Shown here: positions 35,001-44,000 of the stretch, piece by piece
Layout of the letters: the number at the start of each line of letters is the position of its first letter
How positions within the stretch are numbered: the stretch's first letter is position 1
Assembly (NCBI RefSeq): GCF_020497125.1
Contig: NC_059082.1
Location: 53,714,524 to 53,778,523 of the forward strand
Reading direction: 5' to 3'
Length of the DNA: 64,000 nucleotides
DNA from: Mauremys mutica
Taxonomy: Eukaryota > Chordata > Testudines > Geoemydidae
The notes under the pieces: model-generated
The model's database searches: none
Told to the model about the DNA's origin: nothing
Seen by the model: the letters and a program-made list of their open reading frames with translations, nothing else
Position numbers and translations under genes: made by a program

Positions 35001-38000
35001 AATCAAATGTTGATTTCCACAGTCCACTGCAGAATACAGAAACCTGCTAAAATAAATTAAAGAGCTGTGTTCCAAATGGAGCTGCATCTCACGCAGATGT
35101 CTACAGGAATAACATTGGCAGTTCCTCAAGCTGCTGAAGGTTAAAAATGTACCAGGTCTGTGACCAGTGCTTCAAGTATAAGCTGCTTCCCAGCTGGATG
35201 GGGGAAGCCCCTCCAGTGTACAACTGGCAAGATGAGGATTTTCACTTTCCTTCAAAGACTAGGTCGTGTCTGGTGGCCGGATATCAGACTAGATAGATCC
35301 AGTTCTCTTAAAGATCAGACTATCTGGGGCAGCTCCAAACTCCTAAAGGAGAAATGGACCGTACGCTGTTTTATTTTCCTTTGAATTTCATGCTGGTGAA
35401 AAGCACTGGTTTGGTTTCAATTGGTACTGAAATTCTCTAGCCTCAGAACAGGTGGAGCACAGGAGGTGGCAGGGCAAGTTTCCCTCGCATGATGCCCTGG
35501 CAGTGTGCCCCAGTCCTGACCCAGGGGCACCATCACTAGCCATGTGAGGGAATTCAGTCTCCATGGCTCCCCTCTTCAGCCTGCCAGCTAGGGACCCTAT
35601 TTCTGCTAATAGTAGGGGAGTGGGTTATGACAAGTGAGTAAGATTTTCAAAAAGATTTTTCGAACGCCTAAGGTCACTTAAGCAAAATCTCACCCAGTGT
35701 ACCTGTCCACGGGCAAATGGAGTGAGAACACAAGCCATGGAACACCCAGTTAGATGGTGACATCTCTCAGCTATTATCAGTGTGAGCCAGACTACAGTGA
35801 ACTGGAGAAGAAAAGGCTCTGTATCCCATGATGCAGTCCCTGAGTCTTCCACTATCCTTTGTGCCTTTTCCCATTATTATGCATTCAGTTAAAATAATTC
35901 CAGGTAGACATTGCAACCAGAGAGGTGCTATAGATTAGCATTCTGATGTCACTTGGGAAGGCCCTGTGTTGATGTGCTTGTTGCATTGGTTGGGGATAGG
36001 GTGACCAGATGTCCCGATTTTATAGGGACAGTCCCAATTTTGGGGTCTTTTTCTTGTATAGGCTCTTATTACTCCCCACCCCCATCCCGATTTTTCACAC
36101 TTGCTGTCTGGTCACCCTAGTTGGGGATAGGTGCACCTCATGGCATGACTTTGCTCCTAATCTTGCAGTGTTTCTAGCTGCAGTACCAGTCAGAACAATT
36201 TCAGAAGTCTGCTCCAGCCTCATTTCCCAAGTTTGGCTTAGATGCTGAGTACATCCCAGTAAGGACTGCTTACTCACACTGCAGTCAGCCTGTGGGTCTA
36301 ATTCTCTGCTGGACTAAGTGCAGCTGTTTGCAGCTACGCCTGCAGAGAATTTGGCCCAGTGTGTTCAAGGCCAGTTAAACTGAAGTCTCGCTAAAACTGT
36401 CCTGTCTGCCAGAACAGGCAGGGTAACAGAGCTCAGCAGAGAAGCATGACTCCAGCTGCAGGGTAGTAACTCCGAAGGGAAAGCTTGATACTAGTTGCTT
36501 CTCAAATTCATTATTGTTGGCTTAGAAGTGAAATTTAATTGAGGACATGAATCATCACAAAGGGGAAAGTTAAATCCATCCAAACCTGGGCCCAGAGTAC
36601 AGCAGCACTGACAAATTGAGTTATCCCCTCTGCCTTTGTCAGGGAAATGAATTACAGCTGCACTAGTGTTTTTCTCTCTCCTTTCTTCTTTGTTCTAGTC
36701 CTCACTCAGGTCACTGGCTGCCGATTTCAGTGGAATGGTCAACAACCCCCATCTAAGTGACGTCCAGTTCCAGGTAGACAGTGGGGAAGTCCTTTATGCC
36801 CATATGTTTGTGCTTTATGCACGGTGCCCACAGCTGACTGAAGTCGTAAGTATGGCTGGATGTGTTTGCTTTTGTATTTGTTTGCTGTGCTGCCTTCCTC
36901 TTCCTTTTGGTAGTGCTAATGTCTCTGGGCACAGCTGCCATGCGGTACTCTCCCCTAACTAGGAGATTGGCTCCAGTCTCTACAGGCAGTACTGCTTCAG
37001 AGTCAGGAGCATGTGCTAAAGCCTGGTGCAGAGAGCACTTCTGACCCAGCTGTGATTTGCAGCCACCTGCCCCTCCCCGCAGGCAGGTAGCAGGAGTCCT
37101 GTGGTGTTGTCATAGAGAGCGAGTGGCAGTTTGTTTGAAGGAGTAAGGGGGATGGTAGGCCCAGCAATCTGCCAGCAGTTTATACGGGAGGGTATCTATC
37201 TAACTATATGTTTTCCCTATGGATTTCCTTAGCCAGCCACCTCACACAAGCCTAGGCTAGTGTGTCCTAACGGGTACATCTGTCCTGCCCTTCTTCTAGA
37301 GCTGAGCTTGAGCGACACATGAAATCCAGGGAGTAGGCTATGGAGAGTCTAGCTATGCCTGTGCGTGACCATTATGAGGGTCTGTCTCCACCCCTTCCCC
37401 CAGAGTAGAAATCATTTCCCTGTACAAGGCCTCTCCTCCCACAGTTGCTGTTGAGCTAACAGTCTGAACAGAGCTTCTCATGAAGGACAGTGAAATGCTC
37501 CTCACGCTCCCCAGCAGGGTGTGCAGTCGAGCAGCCCACAGTACATCCTCAATAGTATCCCGCCAACACAACATGACAGGCCCTGAGTCTAGGATCTGAA
37601 CCCTGGTCATAGCAAGAAGAGCTGCCACCAGCATCTGAACACATTTTGAGTTTCCTTAAATGCTGTTAACTCAGAGGTACCTGTACACCCTGAGACCCTT
37701 TTGTAAATGGGGTTAGGAGGCTGAGATCATGGTTTAGCCCCATGCACAATGGTTTAGATACACTCCCAGCATTACTGACACATAGCCCAACCCTACAACC
37801 CTTTCTTACCTGAGTAGTCTTCATTGACTACTTGCATGCATAGGGACCTGTATTGATAACAGGCATAGGAACTACTTGTATGCGTAATGGTTGTAGGATC
37901 CGGCCCCTGCATGATATGTTTAATCTCTTCTGTGTGGATCTTTTCCCTTTTCTGCAGTGTGGTGTTTTCCATTTAGTGTCTATGTTGGCCAGGGGAGTGT

Positions 38001-41000
38001 TGTTAGAGCCAGGTCTTGCCATTTTCAGAGACCTTGAGTCACTGGAAGTTAACAGCGGAATCAGAAGCAACTGGGAGCCTGTGTTTTCTGTTTGGCTATG
38101 TCTGCACTTGGAGTTGGGGGATTGATTCCCAGCTTGCGTAGGCAAACTCATGCCAGCTATTGTGGAGCGGCGGTGAGTGGCAGCACGGCTAGCGACCAAG
38201 GGTACGTGCCTATGGAGTCTGGGTGGGTTTGTACTCGGGCAGCTAGCCACTGCTGCCCTTGCTACTGCAGCTACACTACTATTTTAGCATGCTAGAGCTA
38301 TTGTGAGTATTTCTACACAAGCTGGGAATCACAGCCCTAGCTCCAGTGTTAGATGTAGCCTTTGGGTGACATTCAGTCCCATAAGAGAGAATCTCAGATA
38401 CTGCAGTGGATGCTATGGGTGGATAGGGGTGGAAGCATGCCAGCAAGAGAGGGGAGCAGGGTCGATCCATGCGGGTGCAGCAGATATGATTCAGGTTGCG
38501 AAGGATATGGGAAAAGCTGATCAGTCCCTCCTTTCTATGCTGTCCCATAACAGGAAAGCAAGAGGCCATTCAATGCAATCCATTATTGGTAAATTCAGAA
38601 CCAATCCAAGGAAACTTTTCTTTACCCAGCGTATAGTCAGCCTGTACCGTTCACTGCTCTAGAAGGTACTGGATAAGGGGCTGGATAAGGTTATGACTGA
38701 TGTGTGGCAGTTATACAGAGGGATCAGACGTCATACTTCCGGGTGTAAGGTGATGGCTGTAGGGGTCAGGAGGAACATTCCCCTGCCCCTATAAAGAGCA
38801 TTGCATATTTGACCTTTTTAGCTTTCCTCTGAAGCCTTGGGTACTGGCTACTGCCAGAGTCCAGATGAGAATTTAGTGGATGAAAGGTCTGATCTAGTGT
38901 GGGCATTCTGGGCCTGATCCCCCTGCACCCCTCTCTTGCTGACAAATGACCCTGCTTTGGCTGTTTGTTTCTTTTCACTCTCAGGTTCACAGTGAAGGTT
39001 TCTTAGTGGAAGAGGATGGGAATTTGAGGACCCGTCGAGTGTTGCTGAGTGAAGTGACGGTCGAGGCAGCCCGTGCGTTTCTGCAGTACCTCTATGCAGC
39101 TGATATCAGTATCCCTGCCCAGGTGCTCTCTGATGTGGGAGCTCTTGCTGTCAGGTGTGTACACTGCTGTCTAGTCACTTACATGGTGAGATATATTTGC
39201 CCCTTTTTGCAGTGTGGCAAATTTAAACTCTTGAGAGCATTAAATGTTCTCTGCTTTGGGAGGGTCTGTATTGAGCCTACTAGCTTCATTTCAGGGAGAA
39301 GCTGCTCAGACATCAGAGCCTTCTTAGCAAAAGAATCCATGATGGAGGTAGAAACAGAAGAAGTGTAAACATGATCATCCTGCTGTTTGGGAGGGCTGTG
39401 ATTTGCCTCTTGGTTTTGTCCACAGTGCCAGGAATTTTAATTCCAGCCATGTAAAGTCTTTTACCTTAAAATATAAGCTTTAAGGAGTGGGACTAGTGCT
39501 TTCGGGTATTGGCTGAGAAAGGGGATTCTGAATAATAGAGTTAGATTTGAACTGATGCACCTAATGGAAATGAAGCATGTGATTCTTGTAAGGAAATCCT
39601 TATGAGGATGCTGGTGGCCCAGCTAACTGGTGGAGGGAAAACAATAACCTTCCATTGTATCATTGCAGGTTTGGTGTGAGTGAACTGATCTCTGTATGTG
39701 GAAACAGCCCTGGGGAGAAGGAGCAGCATGCTGTGGTTGACTCAGGAGATGAACTTTTCTCCGTAGGGGAAAAAGAGAATTGTGAGAACAGAGCTGAGAA
39801 CTTCCAGGAGCTCTTGAGGTCAATGTGGGTAGATGAAGATGAGGAAGAAGTAGCTTTGCTGAAACCTGAAGACCAGGAAGAGGAAGACAATGAAAAAGTG
39901 GATGAGCAGGAACTGGAGGAAATTTATGAGTTTGTTGCCACTCAGCGAAAGATTGTTCAAGATGAAGCAGAGGTGGAAGAAGGCACAGGCAGCTGCACTT
40001 ACAGTGAAACAGAGAAGGCCCAAAATGTGAACCGACAGACTGAGGATGAAGAGGTGGAGGTGTGTGAATCTCCCTCAACAAGCAGCAAGATTAAAGAATG
40101 GAAGGAAAACTTTTGCATGGGAAAATCCAGCTGTGAATCGCCTGGGCAAGAAAAGAAAATCCCAGGTATAAGTAGGAGTGAGAGCATGAGTGTTACACGA
40201 ATCGCTCCTGTGCCCTTGCAGGATAAGCCTTGTGAGTGCGGTGATGTTGCGGCTTCCCATGGTAGAGCCTCTGACGAAAGAGAGGGTTCTCAGAGAATGC
40301 CCAAAGTTGTGAAGGTTTCTAGATTCTCTCAGATTTCACAAGGTGAAGAAGAGAATGATGCCTGGGCAAAACTGTTCCCTAGTTGTCGACACAATGGTGC
40401 TGACCTCAGTAAAAGTTATGATCCCGTGTTTTCTGCAACCCAAGGGGAACATTGTGAGCTTTCTCCACTAAATGAAGACAACGAAGAGCCAGGAGAGATT
40501 TTCAGTGAAACACACGTTGAGGTTAATAAACCACCTGTTCACTGTCAGTCACAGAAAGACCTTCTGTCAGTTAGGAGTGATCTGTGTAGCAGTCCTCTTA
40601 TCAACCCTTGCTCACCGGTTTTGCCAGCTATTGGTTCATCACCTATGTCTCCAGAATCAAATAGGACATTTTCCAGAGTATCCACAGAAATGTCTCCCAT
40701 ATCAGCACCAAAGCAAAATAAAAATAAAGGACTCTTTCAGTCTGATGATGCATCCTTCCAAAAACCCAGTGAACAGAATGAAGCTTCAGGCCTTGAGAAG
40801 ATCATAAAGAACACATTTTCTCTAGCAAAGTCTCCCCACATTGATTTAAAAAAGCAAAAACATGTCCCAACTTGCTCATCGTTGGTCCTCACAACTCAGA
40901 ATACTGCTTCTCATGTGAACCATGAGGCTGAAGTTATTCTTTTGCTGGATTCTGATGAAGAAATGGAGTTAGAACAAATGAAGAAGAAATCAGATTCTGA

Positions 41001-44000
41001 ATCTTCCCTGAGGGAAATGGAAATCTCCAGGCGATTGGATTGTAACCGTAAGAAAGTGGAGCAAGAGCACAAGGTACCAAAATCTGGACCCGTTTCAGTT
41101 GCTGACATTGAAATACACCGGAGACAATTTCAAATGTCACTAGGAAGTCAACACAGGATGCACAGTGAGAATGCTGTAAAGCTGTCAGGAGAGATGCCTC
41201 TTAACAACCAGGTTGGGACCTGTATTGATAACAGACTGAATGTGAGCCATGAGGAGAGCTCTAGCATGGACACCTCATGGTTGGTACCAGACACACCTCT
41301 TCTTACCAGAAGCAGGAACTGCTCCACACAGACCCAGGCAACAAGTATGTGTTGTTTGAGGAGTCAAGGGTCTAAGCACAGGACTAAGGCTTTATTGGTA
41401 AATAATAGTGACCATAAACAAGCTGGGGAAACTATGAAGATTCCAGAGATAACTTCAGATCTGTTACTTGCAACTTCCTCACAAAAACATTTGCTTACAG
41501 AGAACTCGTCAGTCAGCAAAAAAACCTCTCCTGGCAGTCCTTTAGGTCAGTCTTGGAAGGATTCTCTGCGAGTTTCTCCAGCTCCACTCTCACCTGCCTG
41601 TGTTCGTGTGAAAGAGAAGTCTTCAGAAAACCCGTCTTCACCCATACGAGACCTTCCATGCTGTGAGCTGTCTCTGGAGAATAAAACAGACATTAGTGTG
41701 GTTGAGGTAGAGGACAGTGAGGAGGAAGAGGAGGTGGCTCCACTCCCTTCGAGTAGCAGCTTCCTGCTCGGTGATGAGCCACCAATCCCAGTCGATGACG
41801 ACTGCTGGAGTGTCGAACGTCTGTCACCAATCAAAGATAACAATGGGGTGCTTGAGAGGTTGGACTGTGCAAATACCAGCAGTCCCATCCACGGAAAAAG
41901 TGGCTCTCAGCACGACCAATGGAAGAGCCCAATCAGAGCCCTGGAAATTACAGGTAGCACTCCTCTTCGAGGAAATCCTGTTGACAATAGAAAGACCTTG
42001 CTTTGTCATGAAGAGAGTCCTGTTGAGAAACATTCTTCAGTGAGCAATAGGCTAAGTTTTCTGAACTCTAAAGTCTGGGATGACTGGGATGAAGATGAAC
42101 TCCCAGAGATTCTTCCTCTCACACAGAGGGTGTCAGCTGCAGCAGCTGCCCAGAATACCCAGCCCCTAAAGACTCCTGGTAAGTACTTGTATGAATCCCA
42201 GAATCATTGCAAGGGATTGTGCTGTTTTCATTTGAACTGGTCACTCTGTCTGTAGTTCACCTTGTTGTGTTGGGGTGGTTCACCTGCTGGTCTGACATGA
42301 TTTTCAGAGAGGTAGTGTTAGCTTCACAGTTCCTAGTTGCTAGGTAGGGGATTCCGCTTGGCACTCAGTATTATCAGAATACAGTGTTTTTGTTTCATTC
42401 ACATTGTTTGTTTCATGAGTCCCATTTCCCAGGGAAGTTTCTGCAGTGAACAATATCAAGATCACAATACAAGTGTGTTTTTTATCTAAATCCTACTGGA
42501 TGCTTGGCTGCTGTGGGTATGGTTTGGTATCTATATGATCCTTACTATTCAAACACTGTGTGTGACCTTTCTGTTAACAGCACATGAGGCCTTCAGACCA
42601 GCTACTTCGTCAGTAGAACAGTTGCAGTTGTCTTTCTTTTTACATATATGAATGTGGCAAGCAAATTGGAGACTTATAGCACTGGCAAGCACTAGGCAGG
42701 CTGCAGATGGGCATCATGCAAGATTTCCTTTAAAGCTCAGACAGTGCCCCTCAGTCCTGACCTGCAGCCCCAGTTCTGGGCCCCTTCCCAGAGGCTCTCG
42801 TAATACACTCAAATCTTGACCTATGAAGAGGGAAATAGTATGATCTAGTGATACGAGTGGGAGGTTGGCTCTTCCCATCTCTGACACCGACTCACTGTGT
42901 GATTTGGGCAGTAACTTAACATCTCTGTGCTTCAGCTTAAATATCGATACATTTGAGCTGAGACTTACCTCTCTGCAGTGCTGGAGAGCTTATTTGATTA
43001 TAGTTTTTAAACCTCTGTAGACTGATATTGCACCTTCTCTCCAAGATCTCATAGTGTTAATTAATTACGCCACTTTGGGTGATAGTTTCACAGTAAGGGA
43101 TTAGGAAGTGGCCAACAAACTAATTTTGCTTTAGACCCAGCACAGTGTTCTAACTTGGCTCTCCAGAATGTTAAGACCCATTTGTTTACCTCTGGAACAA
43201 CAGCCCCTTTCCTCTGAATTTCACCCTCCTGTGCTACAGGCATGGCTCATGCGAGCAGTGGCCCCTTTACAAAGTTCAAGAACACAGCCTTTTTCTTCAC
43301 TGGCAAAAGTGCCTGTCCTTACAGCATAGGGACTTTGGGTCCAAAACTTGTCATTTCTTTTAAATTAAACTGTTTTCTTAGTTAAAGTGAGTAAAAACAA
43401 AACAATAAAAGGCTGACTTGAGTCCACCCAACCCCCCATCCAAAGTTTTCACAGCTCTGTCTAAAATGAACAAGAGATAGTTGGTAAAGGGCTGTGGGAT
43501 CCTTTGGGGGAAAATGATGCTCTAGATATTACTAGTATGTGTCCTTGTAAAATCTCTCACAAAGACTAGAAATCATCAGCCAGTCCCAGGACCCTCCATG
43601 TCGATATATTTATTCTCATTGTAATAATTTCATTTTGCTGCAGACCCTGTCTGTCATGAGAGAAACCAGCCCCCCAGAGTTCCCATAACACCAGTACCAG
43701 CTTACTCCATCATGGAGACCCCAGAGCTGAAGAAGGAACTGAACAGGTTAGTGTTGCCTCCATGAGCACCTTGGAGAACAAGGCCAGTTTCTTAATGGGC
43801 AGGTACCTGCAGGGAAGTAGCTTGACAGAGAAGCCCCTTTGCAGCAAGAGAGAAACATTTGATGGCATTCCAGTAAATGCTGCTTGAGACCCAGTTAGTA
43901 GTGATGGCTGGACTGCAGACTTCATGTGGGACTGGAGCCTTCAATTCCTCCACCCATGCTGCAACACCACAAAGATGGGGCATCACCACATCAGCCTAAA

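Noticed and set aside
42179..42255. Extension of SLX4 exon 11 past the donor
   Set aside because: Conserved sequence resumes at exon 12, and GTAAGT at 42179 is a consensus donor.
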